Counted from the stretch's first letter, positions 46,338 to 55,916 are shown. The stretch is 64,000 nt of DNA from an uncultured Bacteroides sp. (GCA_949294185.1 CASFGA010000007.1:62001-126000); one strand, 5' to 3'. Notes: generated from the letters alone by a model not told the origin. Translations and numbers: made by a program.

Positions 46338-46888
46338 AGCAAACGGTCTGTCGGTTCATCTATCACAGATTGTTAGGATGGGAAGCAAAAGTCAGTGTGC
46401 CCGACTTTAAAAAGTGCATCTTCTGTGCAGCTCCCCATACCACGAACTGGGATCTCTTCATCGGAAAGCTGTTTATCCACGCCATCGGGCGCAAATCTGG
46501 CTTTCTGATGAAGAAAGAATGGTTTTTCTTCCCGTTGGGCTGCCTGTTCCGCCGCATGGGAGGCATCCCCGTATACCGTGACAAACACATGTCGATGGTT
46601 GACCAACTTGTCAGTCAAGTCAAGCAAAACGAGGAATTCCATCTCGCCATCACTCCGGAAGGCACACGCTCGGCCAATCCCGACTGGAAAAAAGGCTTTT
46701 ATTACATAGCGTTAGGCGCGGACATCCCCATTGTTCTGGTAGGAATCGACTACCAGCGAAAGTGTATCGCCGCTGAAAAATACATTTGCCCAAGCGGAAA
46801 CATAGAGGAAGACATGCGCGAAATAAAACTTTACTTCAAAGATTTCAAGGGGAAACACCCGGAACGGTTCGACATTGGAAAATATTAG
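46334..46888 (+). CDS. 1-acyl-sn-glycerol-3-phosphate acyltransferase family protein
   Basis: A 184-residue acyltransferase of the PlsC type, which transfers fatty acyl groups in phospholipid synthesis at the inner membrane. It has the HX4D catalytic motif as PHTTNWD (residues 35-41) and the substrate-binding TPEGTRS (residues about 111-117). It is short for PlsC (usually 230-250), lacking an N-terminal membrane helix, as in many Bacteroidetes paralogues. The lipid or glycolipid acceptor is uncertain. It overlaps the 88-residue upstream gene by 4 bases. Confidence 0.85.
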   Translation: MKQTVCRFIYHRLLGWEAKVSVPDFKKCIFCAAPHTTNWDLFIGKLFIHAIGRKSGFLMKKEWFFFPLGCLFRRMGGIPVYRDKHMSMVDQLVSQVKQNEEFHLAITPEGTRSANPDWKKGFYYIALGADIPIVLVGIDYQRKCIAAEKYICPSGNIEEDMREIKLYFKDFKGKHPERFDIGKY

Positions 46889-46975
46889 GCAAGGAAAGAG
46901 GGCATCAAAAGTGTCCTTTTCTCCTTTAAAAACAATTTATCATCCTTATAAAACAGCATTTTTCACGCGGCAATC

Positions 46976-47006
46976 TTGGCAAATCAAAAAAATATCCGTA
47001 TCTTTG
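46976..47006 (+). promoter_or_regulatory. Promoter of the lipoprotein gene
   Basis: TTG at 46976-46978 and TATCTTTG at 46999-47006 with a 20-base spacer make a textbook Bacteroidales promoter, 28 bases before the ATG. Confidence 0.7.
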
Positions 47007-47034
47007 AAAATAATTAACCACTAAACCAAGACGC

Positions 47035-47841
47035 ATGAAAAAACTGAAATATCTTCTGACAATATGTATTATAACCTGCTGCACCGCCATGTTTACGGCA
47101 TGCAGTGACGACGACTATTCGCCGATAACGCTGATTGGCATTGCAGACGAATCGCCGACTATAGATGAAGAAAGCAGCACGCTCATACTTACTCCGTTCA
47201 GCGACGGAATAAGCTACCTGATAAGAGGCGGCGACGACGGCAGATACCGCATAGACAATGCGGATGAAGATGTGGTGCGCTGCGACTACGACGGGGAAAC
47301 GCTGACATTCGTCCCCCAAAGTTTAGGAGAAGCACACATCACTATCAGCGACCGCTCAGGCAACAGCTATGTGCTCACCATATCCGTGGAATATTCTTCT
47401 TATGCGCTAAAGGTCATGGAGATAAAGGCAAACATCGAAGCTCCCCTGATGACTCAGGAAGACGCCCACAATCTGGGAGCAGAAATCATAAGCGATTCTC
47501 CGGTTAAGGAAGGCTGTATCTACACCTTCACCTACACCGACGAAGAAGGGACAAGAGGAAATGTCACCATCGCTCCCTATGGAAATGAGCCCAACACAAC
47601 CGCCGTATTTTCGAGCGAGCTAAAATATACGGAAGACAAGGGCATTCCTTACATCTGCTACACGATTACCTTTGCCGGAAGCGAGACAAAAGTGCTGAAG
47701 ATGATGCCGTATGCCGACAACTCAAGAGAAAGCGACATCACACCCATGGCCCTCATCGAGGATGTGACGGACAAATACATATCCGGCTATCCTGAACTGG
47801 AAAAAGCCGAACTCATCCAGACTCTTCTCTCACAATATTAA
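47035..47841 (+). CDS. Lipoprotein of unknown function
   Basis: A 268-residue exported lipoprotein (lipobox FTAC at residues 20-23, then SDDD, an acidic stretch of the kind linked to surface export of Bacteroides lipoproteins). Residues of about 30-125 look like one or two beta-sandwich modules (EESSTLILTPF, TLTFVPQSLGEAHITISD). The second half (130-240) is another beta-rich domain. No family was recognised. It has its own promoter and a weak terminator behind it, so it appears monocistronic. Confidence 0.7.
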   Translation: MKKLKYLLTICIITCCTAMFTACSDDDYSPITLIGIADESPTIDEESSTLILTPFSDGISYLIRGGDDGRYRIDNADEDVVRCDYDGETLTFVPQSLGEAHITISDRSGNSYVLTISVEYSSYALKVMEIKANIEAPLMTQEDAHNLGAEIISDSPVKEGCIYTFTYTDEEGTRGNVTIAPYGNEPNTTAVFSSELKYTEDKGIPYICYTITFAGSETKVLKMMPYADNSRESDITPMALIEDVTDKYISGYPELEKAELIQTLLSQY

Positions 47842-47856
47842 AGATATCCGGTATAG

Positions 47857-47879
47857 AGACGGGAGCACTTCCGTCTTTA
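47857..47879 (+). terminator. Short hairpin after the lipoprotein gene
   Basis: AGACGG (47857-47862) pairs with CCGTCT (47871-47876), followed by TTT. It is a weak terminator and may allow some read-through into the large helicase gene. Confidence 0.45.
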
Positions 47880-47908
47880 TATCCATATATTGACAACCCG
47901 CTTAGAGC

Positions 47909-50900
47909 ATGTCTGACTCTGAAACCAACCGTATCGAGCTTCAGTCTTTCGATTTATTCGTGCGCATCGAGCATATCCACCGGCATCCGGCCGCCTCTCC
48001 CGACAACCTGCGCACCAAATATGCCCTACTCTACAAGGTGCTGGAAGAGGCATGCCACGAATTGACTTCCCGTGTAAGTTTCTCTTTTGCCAATCTGTTT
48101 TCGCGCCTGGACTATATCTGCAAGATGAAACGCATGACCCCGTCCGACCGGTATGCCGTCCAGACCATGCGGCGGCACTGCAACGCTGCCATACGGAATG
48201 ACTTTCGTCCTGACATGACCGAATACCTTTACGATTTGCGGGCACTGGCCTGTTTTGTTGCAGCAGGATTCGAAAGCCAAATACCTTCATCGCTTCTCCC
48301 TGCACTGCCTCCCGGCAACCGTCCTTACAAGGAAGAGCATTCGTCATACATTCCTTACCTCCGGGCATCAGTTGTCAGCTGGAACGATCAGCATATCTTC
48401 GCCACGACCGACAGCGACAAAGACCCGCTTATCGATATTGACTATGCCAAGGGAGGATATAACGGAGACCTGCTTTACCTGCGTGAACTGCTTGCTGAGA
48501 ATTTGCCCATCAATCTATTGGACATATACATAGACGAACGGCATTGCTATATACCCCGGCTCGTCATCATCCATCCCGACTATCTGATAGACATCAGCTC
48601 ACTGGCTGCCTGCTTCCGCGAGTACGGCCACCACCCGCTAAACCACTTCATCAACAAGATAAAGCCCCGTCCCAATACAGCCGCCATCCTGATGGGTAAC
48701 CTTGCCGGCCAGTTTCTGGACGACTATGTGAACGAACAAAAAGACAATCCCGTAACGTATGCACGGGCCATAAACAAGTTTTTCGCATCCTCCGCACTGG
48801 AGTTCTGCACCTGCCCACTGCCGGCAGACTTCCATGCGCAAGCCCAGTCGCAGATGGCCAACATCCGGTCTTTTATCCAGAATGTACTTCCGCACAGCGT
48901 ATCCGGATTCGACCGACACAAGACATTGCTTGAAGCATCCTTTATCTGCGAACAGTTAGGTCTGCAGGGACGTGTAGACATGCTGCAGAAAGATTTCAAG
49001 GTGCTGATAGAACAAAAGGCAGGCAAGCGCGACGAATACAACCGCCGACATAAGGAAGACCACTTCGTCCAAATGATGCTTTACCAAGGGATACTGGCAC
49101 GAAACTTCGGAGAACGGACGAAAGGCATGCAGACTTTTCTGCTTTACTCCAAATATGCCGACGGCCTGATGATGGAGCACTTCTCGGAAGCATTGTTCCG
49201 CGAAAGCATCCGGCTGCGCAACCGGATCGCCGCCAACGAAATCAGCTTCGGAGAAGGAGGCATCGCTTCCGTCGTAAGCTCCCTGAATGCAGACCTTCTG
49301 AACGAGCAGAATACGGACAGCGCCCTATGGAACAGATTCCAGCGTCCGCAGCTGGAGGAGGTAATTGAAATACTAAAAAACTGCACGCCACTGGAACAAA
49401 CCTATTTCCAACGTTTCTTTACCTTCGTTTCAAAAGAACTGGTGCTTGCCAAGACCGGAGGCGGAGACAATCCGGCAAACGGCTTCGCCGGCATCTGGCA
49501 CAGGCCACTCAATGAAAAGACAGAATCGGGGAACATTCTTCTCGGACTGACCATCGCAGACAAGAGACAAAGCCATCCCAACAAGGGATACGACCTCATC
49601 GAGCTGCATATCCCCCAACAAGAGGAAGACTTCCTGCCCAATTTCCGGCCGGGCGACATCATCATTTTCTATGCCTATCAGAATGAACCGGATGTGCGCC
49701 GGCACATTCTGATGAAAGGAAACCTGTGCGCCATTGGGGAAAACCGGCTGACCATCCTGCTGCGAAACGGACAACAGAACAAGGACATCATCGGCGGAAA
49801 CGGCAATGAGACCTTTGCCATCGAACATGACCATTCGGATGTCTCATCATCAAACAGCATTCGCGGACTGTATGCCTTCTTATCCGCCAATGCCGACCGC
49901 AAAGCACTGCTGCTTTGCCAACGCCCCCCACGGCAAAACATCCATCGCAAGCTGAACGGCTCCTACGGACGATTTGACGAAATCATACGGAAAGCCAAGC
50001 AGGCAGACGATTATTTCCTGCTCGTAGGGCCGCCGGGTACGGGAAAAACTTCGTGCGCCTTGCGCTACATGGTGGAAGAAGCTCTGACCGACCCGGAAGC
50101 CTCGCTGCTGCTGATGTCGTATACCAATCGTGCGGTGGATGAGATTTGCAGCATGCTCACAGACTCGGGCATTGCGGAAAAAGAGCCTTTCATACGCATC
50201 GGACACGAGCTTTCATGCGACAGGCGATTCATTCCCTATCTGCTGAAAGAAAGTCTGAAAGACTGTCCCAAGCTGAGCGACATCCGGCAGAAGATATTGA
50301 AAACCCGCATTATCGTAGGCACAACCGCCTCCATCAGCGGCAAGACGAATCTTTTCAGCCTGAAGCGCTTCACGCTTGCCATAGTGGATGAAGCCGCCCA
50401 AATATTGGAGCCTGACCTCATCGGCATCCTTTCTGCCCGCCACGGAGACCGGAACGCAATCGGCAAGTTCATTCTCATAGGCGACTACAAGCAACTGCCC
50501 GCCATTGCCTTACAGCGTGCCGACGAAGCAGCCGTAACCGCTCCCCTGCTTCAGGCCATCGGTCTGCACGACTGCCGCAACTCGCTGTTCGAGCGCCTGT
50601 ATAAGAAAAGCGGCGAAGCCTTTCGGGGCATCCTGCGCAAGCAGGGGCGTATGCATCCCGCCATTTCCGACTTTCCGAACAAGGCATTCTACCACAATGA
50701 ACGGTTGGAACCGGTACCGCTGCCGCATCAGGAAGAAGAATGCCCCTATCTGCCGACACGGATGCCGCATGACAACCTTGACAGACTGCTGTTATACCGG
50801 CGGATAGCGTTCATCCCCGCCGAGACGCCAGAAACAGACACGACTTCCGACAAGGCCAACCCGCAAGAAGCCCGCATTGTAGCCATCCTGCTGGAACGTA

Positions 50901-52177
50901 TCTACCGGCTGACAGGCGAACGGTTTGACGCAGGAAAGACGGTGGGAGTCATCGTGCCCTACCGCAATCAGATAGCCATGATACGGAAAGAAATTTCGCG
51001 GTTGGGCATTCCGCCACTCTCTGAAGTCAGCATCGACACCGTCGAGCGCTATCAGGGAAGTCAGCGGGATGTCATCATCTATTCGTTTACAGTACGCAAT
51101 CTCAGCCAACTGAACTTTCTTACGGCCAGTACATTCAGGGAAGGAGATTTTCTGATAGACCGAAAGCTGAACGTTGCCATGACCCGCGCACGCAAACAGC
51201 TGTTCCTTACGGGGAATCCGCATATACTGGGCGCAAACCTCACCTTCTACAAACTGATGGAATACATACGCATGAACAACGGCTATATAGATGCCGCCGC
51301 CGAGCGATTCTGCATGGCAGACTTCGATATTCCTGAGCATGACAAGGAATGGTACCTGCATCCGGGAATTTATCCCTTGTCGGAAAACTTCCGGCATGCG
51401 TATCAAATGTTTTTTTCATCTGCACCCAATCCGTCCGGAGAGCTGTTTGAATCCATCGCTTACGGACGCGCCGACTTCCGTTCCGACGGCCATAACCAGG
51501 CCAGCCGCGTCCGCACATACAACCGCCTTTACCTGTGCAGACAGTATGCCGCCGCACAAGCTCTTTATGAAACATTCGGAAACCGACTGCGCACAGCCAT
51601 AAACCAGATGTCGGGACGCATCATCTTCTGCGATCTCGCCTGCGAAGCGGGAGCGTCCGGCATGGCGTTCGCCGACATCTGCCGCACAATGCCGCATACA
51701 TCCCTTGTCTATCTCGGCATCAATCCGGTGAAAGAGATGAAAGATACGGCAGAATCTCTTTTTCAGACAGAAGCCTACCGGCATATCCCCACGCGGTTTG
51801 CCCCCCGGCTCAGCGACATCGAACTGGAAGAACCGTATGCCGCACTGCCTGCACTCGTCATAATCAACCTTTCGAACCTGTTCGACCGCATTCCGCCTGC
51901 CGAAGCATGCCAGATTGCCCGGCAGATAAACCGGCTGAAAGAAAGATACCCGCTCCATCATTATATCACCGCTTTTCGGGATGACGGCGGAACACGGGCC
52001 AACAGTCATTCATATACGGCTTTCTGCTGCAGCCTGACAGAATCATTGCGGCCGCTGAACGAGCACATGCCCTATCTCGGCAAATTCTACTACCGGGAAA
52101 GCTACATACATGCCCCTCACCACGAAGAATTTTTATACGAAATACGAACCGACAGACAAACTTACCAATCATTATGA
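47909..52177 (+). CDS. Dna2-like PD-(D/E)XK nuclease + SF1 helicase with methyltransferase-like C-terminus
   Basis: A 1422-residue cytosolic DNA- or RNA-processing enzyme. Region about 240-420 resembles a Cas4/Dna2-type nuclease: GNLAGQFLDDY, then Asp in GRVDML (about 355) and the Glu-x-Lys of LIEQKAGK (about 368-370). Region about 690-1110 is an SF1B helicase: Walker A GPPGTGKT (about 707-714), IVDEAAQ (about 826), GDYKQLPA, VPYRNQ, ERYQGSQRD and NVAMTRARKQ (about 1090). The last 190 residues (from about 1235) read like a Rossmann methyltransferase (IIFCDLACEAGASG, LVYLGINPVKEM, ALVIINLSNLF), though the glycine motif is degenerate. The SDR gene overlaps its stop by 4 bases. Biological role unknown; repair or defence are possible. 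Confidence 0.8.
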   Translation: MSDSETNRIELQSFDLFVRIEHIHRHPAASPDNLRTKYALLYKVLEEACHELTSRVSFSFANLFSRLDYICKMKRMTPSDRYAVQTMRRHCNAAIRNDFRPDMTEYLYDLRALACFVAAGFESQIPSSLLPALPPGNRPYKEEHSSYIPYLRASVVSWNDQHIFATTDSDKDPLIDIDYAKGGYNGDLLYLRELLAENLPINLLDIYIDERHCYIPRLVIIHPDYLIDISSLAACFREYGHHPLNHFINKIKPRPNTAAILMGNLAGQFLDDYVNEQKDNPVTYARAINKFFASSALEFCTCPLPADFHAQAQSQMANIRSFIQNVLPHSVSGFDRHKTLLEASFICEQLGLQGRVDMLQKDFKVLIEQKAGKRDEYNRRHKEDHFVQMMLYQGILARNFGERTKGMQTFLLYSKYADGLMMEHFSEALFRESIRLRNRIAANEISFGEGGIASVVSSLNADLLNEQNTDSALWNRFQRPQLEEVIEILKNCTPLEQTYFQRFFTFVSKELVLAKTGGGDNPANGFAGIWHRPLNEKTESGNILLGLTIADKRQSHPNKGYDLIELHIPQQEEDFLPNFRPGDIIIFYAYQNEPDVRRHILMKGNLCAIGENRLTILLRNGQQNKDIIGGNGNETFAIEHDHSDVSSSNSIRGLYAFLSANADRKALLLCQRPPRQNIHRKLNGSYGRFDEIIRKAKQADDYFLLVGPPGTGKTSCALRYMVEEALTDPEASLLLMSYTNRAVDEICSMLTDSGIAEKEPFIRIGHELSCDRRFIPYLLKESLKDCPKLSDIRQKILKTRIIVGTTASISGKTNLFSLKRFTLAIVDEAAQILEPDLIGILSARHGDRNAIGKFILIGDYKQLPAIALQRADEAAVTAPLLQAIGLHDCRNSLFERLYKKSGEAFRGILRKQGRMHPAISDFPNKAFYHNERLEPVPLPHQEEECPYLPTRMPHDNLDRLLLYRRIAFIPAETPETDTTSDKANPQEARIVAILLERIYRLTGERFDAGKTVGVIVPYRNQIAMIRKEISRLGIPPLSEVSIDTVERYQGSQRDVIIYSFTVRNLSQLNFLTASTFREGDFLIDRKLNVAMTRARKQLFLTGNPHILGANLTFYKLMEYIRMNNGYIDAAAERFCMADFDIPEHDKEWYLHPGIYPLSENFRHAYQMFFSSAPNPSGELFESIAYGRADFRSDGHNQASRVRTYNRLYLCRQYAAAQALYETFGNRLRTAINQMSGRIIFCDLACEAGASGMAFADICRTMPHTSLVYLGINPVKEMKDTAESLFQTEAYRHIPTRFAPRLSDIELEEPYAALPALVIINLSNLFDRIPPAEACQIARQINRLKERYPLHHYITAFRDDGGTRANSHSYTAFCCSLTESLRPLNEHMPYLGKFYYRESYIHAPHHEEFLYEIRTDRQTYQSL

Positions 52178-52911
52178 ATACCATCAGACGAGCCATTATC
52201 ATGGGTGCCACTTCAGGCATCGGTTACGAAACAGCCCTCTTGCTGCTGCACGACGGGTGGCATCTCGGCATAGCCGGACGCCGCGAAGAGCATCTCAGGC
52301 AACTGAAAGCCCTTGCCCCCGACCGTATACACACGCGCGCCATCGACATTCGCCAATCCGGAGCGGACAAAGAACTAAAGCAACTCATCGATGAACTGGG
52401 TGGAATGGATCTTTATCTCCACAGTTCCGGAATCGGTCACCAGAACTTTCCCCTTGTTTCCGACATTGAAACTGACACGCTGGAAACCAACGGAACCGGA
52501 TTTGTCCGCATGACAAACGTGGCATTCCACTACTTTCTGGGCAAAGGATGCGGACACATCGCCGTAATCAGCTCCATCGCCGGCACCAAGGGATTAGGCA
52601 TCGCACCGGCCTATTCCGCAACCAAACGACTTCAGAACATATACATCGATGCTTTGGAACAGTTGGCGCAGATGCACCATGCGACCATACACTTTACCGA
52701 CATACGCCCCGGATTCGTAGCGACCGGCCTGCTGAACGACGGGAAGCATTATCCGCTCCTGATGAAGCCGGACAAAGTGGCCCGGCATATCGTACATGCC
52801 TTAAAGAAAAAGAAACGGGTGGCCGTCATCGACTGGCGCTACCGCCTGCTGGTCGGCTTCTGGAAACTGATTCCGTCCTGGCTATGGAAGCGGCTGAACA
52901 TCCACAACTAA
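52174..52911 (+). CDS. Short-chain dehydrogenase/reductase
   Basis: A 245-residue NAD(P)-dependent oxidoreductase. The cofactor motif is GATSGIGYET (residues 10-19), the NNAG-equivalent region reads LHSSGIG, the catalytic Ser is in ISSIAG, and Tyr/Lys are in YSATK. The arginines after the second strand (AGRREEH) suggest NADP preference. Substrate cannot be inferred. The start overlaps the helicase stop (ATGA), so translation is coupled. Its stop codon overlaps the stop of the convergent MATE gene. Confidence 0.9.
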   Translation: MNTIRRAIIMGATSGIGYETALLLLHDGWHLGIAGRREEHLRQLKALAPDRIHTRAIDIRQSGADKELKQLIDELGGMDLYLHSSGIGHQNFPLVSDIETDTLETNGTGFVRMTNVAFHYFLGKGCGHIAVISSIAGTKGLGIAPAYSATKRLQNIYIDALEQLAQMHHATIHFTDIRPGFVATGLLNDGKHYPLLMKPDKVARHIVHALKKKKRVAVIDWRYRLLVGFWKLIPSWLWKRLNIHN

Positions 52912-54279
52912 CCTTGCACCACCACGCCACGCTCTTTTTGCACGATAACAAGCAGACGACGATAGACATAAACGAAAGCGGGAATCAGGAAAGCCACGGC
53001 AAACACCCAAGCCGTAGGATCGCCGAAACATACAGCCCAATATCCCCACAAGGGGACCGCTATCTTACTGACCAAGATGCGCGCCACCATCTCAGACACT
53101 CCCGAAAACATGGCAAGCCTCGTGTATCCCGCTCCCTGAATGGTATAGCGCAAGATGCACAGGATACCCAATACCGGAAAGAACGAAACGGAAATATGAA
53201 GAAACAAAGCCGTATCGTAAACTATCTCATGTTCGGAAGAATCAATGAAAAGCAGGGCAAATTCACCAGAGAATGTCCACAAGATGACTGCCACAACAGC
53301 CACGTAACACAGCATCATCATGACAGCAGACTTGACCCCCGTCCAGATACGCTCCGGCCGTCCGGCTCCATAATTCTGTCCGCTGAATGTGGCCATCGCC
53401 ATTCCCAAACTTTCCAGCGGACACATGAAAAACATCTTGATGCGCATCGCAGCCGTAAACGCCGCCACACATGCTGTTCCCAAAGCATTGTTGGCGCTTT
53501 GCAGCATGATGCTGCCAATTGCCGTAATGGAAAACTGAAGTCCCATCGGTATGCCGATATACAGCAGCTGCCGTGCCAATTCCGGACGGAAACGGCGGTC
53601 GGAAGGAGTCGTCTTCAAAACATCAAACTTACGATACATATAACGGTAACACAACACCGCAGAAACTCCTTGAGCCAATACAGTAGCGATGCCTGCCCCG
53701 GGCACCCCCCCATCCGAACACCAGGATAAACAGCAGGTCAAGCATGATGTTCAGAACGGTGGAAAAGAGCAAAAACCAGAAAGGAGTCTTGCTGTCGCCC
53801 AACGCCCGGATAATGCTAGAAAGCAAGTTATAGAAAAACGTACAGGGAACTCCTATAAAGGTTATCAGCAAAAAATAATATGCATCTTCAAATATATTGC
53901 CAGGTGTCTGCATGCTGCGCAAAATAAATTCACAGAGCAAAGCGGTAACCAAAGCTATCGCAACAGACATTCCGCCTGCCAATTTCAAACTTACTGCCAC
54001 ATAGCGCCGCATCGTCACATAATCATGGGCTCCGAACTTCTGTGCAACAGGAATGCCAAATCCCCCACAGCATCCGTTGCAGAATCCCAATATAAGAAAC
54101 ACAACAGAAGTGCTTGCTCCCACCGATGCCAGCGCATTAATCCCCAAAAATTTGCCGACAATAGCCGAGTCAACCAGATAATAAGTCTGCTGAAGCAGGT
54201 TTCCCAACAACAAGGGAACCGTAAAGTTGAGAATCAGCGGCAAGCATGCGCCCGATGTCATCTCTCTTGATTGTGCCAT
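52908..54279 (-). pseudogene. MATE-family efflux transporter, split by a +1 frameshift in a G7 run
   Basis: Together the two frames make a 12-helix multidrug/toxin extrusion protein (inner membrane, cation antiporter). The first part (start 54279) covers TM 1-5 or so, from the N-terminus to LDLLFILVFGWG. The second part continues VPGAGIATVLAQG... to the stop at 52908. The break is at seven C on the plus strand (53705-53711). With one base fewer the protein reads FGWGVPGAGIATVL, exactly the family pattern, giving 456 residues, a normal length. It could be a true inactivating mutation, a phase-variable homopolymer, or a sequencing error. No other damage was seen, which favours a recent or reversible change. 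Confidence 0.85.
53705..53711. other. Homopolymer of seven C (G on coding strand) at the MATE frameshift
   Basis: Six bases here would restore one continuous frame. Homopolymers of this kind slip during replication and are also a common site of read errors. Confidence 0.85.
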
Positions 54280-54301
54280 ACCCCTATACTATAAAGACAA
54301 G

Positions 54302-54309
54302 CAAAATTA
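54302..54309 (-). promoter_or_regulatory. -7 element of the MATE gene
   Basis: CAAAATTA reads TAATTTTG on the minus strand, fitting TAnnTTTG, 23 bases upstream of the ATG. Confidence 0.5.
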
Positions 54310-54465
54310 CAGCAAAGCAAAGAAACACGATGCGGCTTCTGCATGATAACATAAAAAGTAAAGCATTTTCTTGTTCTATATCAAGAAAACCAGAAGGGAA
54401 GCACTTTTCCATCCACCAAATCGGAAAAGACCAGGTTCATAGGCAGACATGTCCTCATGAAACAT

Positions 54466-54500
54466 AAAAAACTGTCCCCCGGCTCACGCCGGAGAACAGT
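54466..54500 (-). terminator. Distal terminator of galE
   Basis: CTGT-CCGGC (54472-54484) pairs with GCCGG-ACAG (54488-54499) around TCAC. On the minus strand six T follow. It lies about 170 bases past the galE stop. Confidence 0.65.
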
Positions 54501-54673
54501 CACAACACAAACACAAAATAAAACACGACAAAACTACTATGCAAACAGCACCTCCAATTTCCTGACGGAAAATGGAAAGCATCTGCACATATTCACATAC
54601 ATACAAATGCCCGAATGCGCTGCATCATTATAACATTTCTTAAGCACGATTGTTCACTCATTTCTGAAAAATT

Positions 54674-55708
54674 TTACATCACGCCTGCATCACGCAAATG
54701 CAACTGCCATTTCCATGCAGAACGTAATGTATCTTCAATGGAAGTTTCGGCCTTCCATCCCAACTCATTGTTTGCATAAGTCGGGTCCGCCCATACCTGC
54801 TCAATATCTCCCGCACGACGCCCTACAATCTGATAGTTCAGTTTGACTCCCGTGGCAGCCTCAAAAGCATGAATCAGTTCTAGCACCGAAAGTCCGCGTC
54901 CTGTTCCGATATTAAACACTTCCACCTTGTCTTTCTGCTTGTCTTCCAGAATACGGTTCATCGCTATTACATGGGCCTTGGCCAAATCAACCACATAAAT
55001 ATAGTCGCGGATACATGAACCGTCCGGCGTATTATAATCATCACCGAACACACTCAGCTTTTCACGGATTCCCATAGCGGTTTGCGTAAGATAAGGAATC
55101 AGATTCTGCGGAACGCCATTCGGCAATTCTCCAATCAGTGCCGTAGGATGAGCACCGATGGGATTGAAATATCGCAGCAGAACAGCATGAACAGGCGCTC
55201 CCGAAGCCACCGTATCGCGTATGATCTCTTCATTCACCTGTTTGGTATTGCCATAAGGAGACTCTGCCTTCTTTATCGGAGCTTCCTCCGTAACGGGAAG
55301 TTTATCCGGCTGCCCATAGACTGTGCATGAAGAAGAGAATATGATTCCTTTCACATTGTGTTTAGGCATCAGCTCCAACAGATTAATCAAAGAAACCAGA
55401 TTGTTGCGATAATACAGCAAAGGCTTCTGCACCGATTCGCCTACCGCCTTGCTCGCCGCAAAGTGAATAATGCCTTCAATCCCCGGATATTTTGCAAATA
55501 CACCATCCAACGCCTGATAATCCAGGCAATCAACTTTTTCAAAAGCCGGACATATACCCGTTATCTGGCCGATATGTTCCACCACATCAGCCCGTGAATT
55601 AGAAAGATTATCTACAATAATTACTTCATAGCCGCTATTCTGCAATTCAACGACAGTATGAGAACCAATATATCCTGTTCCCCCCGTAACCAGAATTCTC
55701 CTTTTCAT
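54674..55708 (-). CDS. galE: UDP-glucose 4-epimerase
   Basis: A 344-residue cytosolic enzyme interconverting UDP-glucose and UDP-galactose. The start at 55708 gives MKRRILVTGGTGYIGSHTV with the NAD-binding GGTGYIG at residues 8-14; a longer frame from 55756 overlaps the promoter and is rejected. Catalytic Ser/Tyr/Lys are in SSSCTVYG and SPYGNTK. The later blocks LRYFNPIGAHP and GDGSCIRDYIYVVDLA (here with a GDDYNTPDGS form) are typical. It supplies sugar nucleotides for surface polysaccharide. It stands apart from the envelope operon, with a terminator in between. Confidence 0.95.
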   Translation of the reverse strand: MKRRILVTGGTGYIGSHTVVELQNSGYEVIIVDNLSNSRADVVEHIGQITGICPAFEKVDCLDYQALDGVFAKYPGIEGIIHFAASKAVGESVQKPLLYYRNNLVSLINLLELMPKHNVKGIIFSSSCTVYGQPDKLPVTEEAPIKKAESPYGNTKQVNEEIIRDTVASGAPVHAVLLRYFNPIGAHPTALIGELPNGVPQNLIPYLTQTAMGIREKLSVFGDDYNTPDGSCIRDYIYVVDLAKAHVIAMNRILEDKQKDKVEVFNIGTGRGLSVLELIHAFEAATGVKLNYQIVGRRAGDIEQVWADPTYANNELGWKAETSIEDTLRSAWKWQLHLRDAGVM

Positions 55709-55753
55709 AATGCTTTGATATTTATTTTTTGAATCGGAATGATTTGTTTTGAA

Positions 55754-55761
55754 CAAAAATA
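55754..55761 (-). promoter_or_regulatory. -7 element of galE
   Basis: CAAAAATA reads TATTTTTG on the minus strand, fitting the consensus 45 bases upstream of the chosen start. Confidence 0.55.
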
Positions 55762-55839
55762 CGTATTATTCTTGAGATTTCCACATTCCCTTCCTTTTTA
55801 TTTTCGAAAAGAACAGCAATATCTTAATGGCTATCCCCA

Positions 55840-55894
55840 AAAAACACGGACTATAGAGCATTCACCGTTCAGGTATTCTGCTCTATAGTCCGTA
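55840..55894 (-). terminator. Terminator after ppiD
   Basis: A perfect 14 bp stem (55847-55860 with 55881-55894, ACGGACTATAGAGC and its complement). On the minus strand it is followed by a T-rich run, ending the envelope operon. Confidence 0.8.
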
Positions 55895-55916
55895 CAGAAA
55901 AAGAGAAGCCTCTTAT

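Larger units (their letters stand above)
54280..54673. other. Intergenic region between galE and the MATE gene
   Basis: This 394-base stretch contains the MATE promoter element and the distal galE terminator. Short open frames in it lack a plausible start region and resemble nothing known, so no gene is called. Confidence 0.6.

Noticed and set aside
52548..53729. A 393-codon plus-strand frame across the SDR 3' end and the MATE gene
   Set aside because: It is rich in His/Arg/Thr and lies antisense to recognisable MATE transmembrane sequence and out of frame with the SDR.
54246..54467. A 73-codon plus-strand frame upstream of the MATE gene
   Set aside because: It overlaps the MATE 5' end and promoter, and shows no domain or initiation signal.
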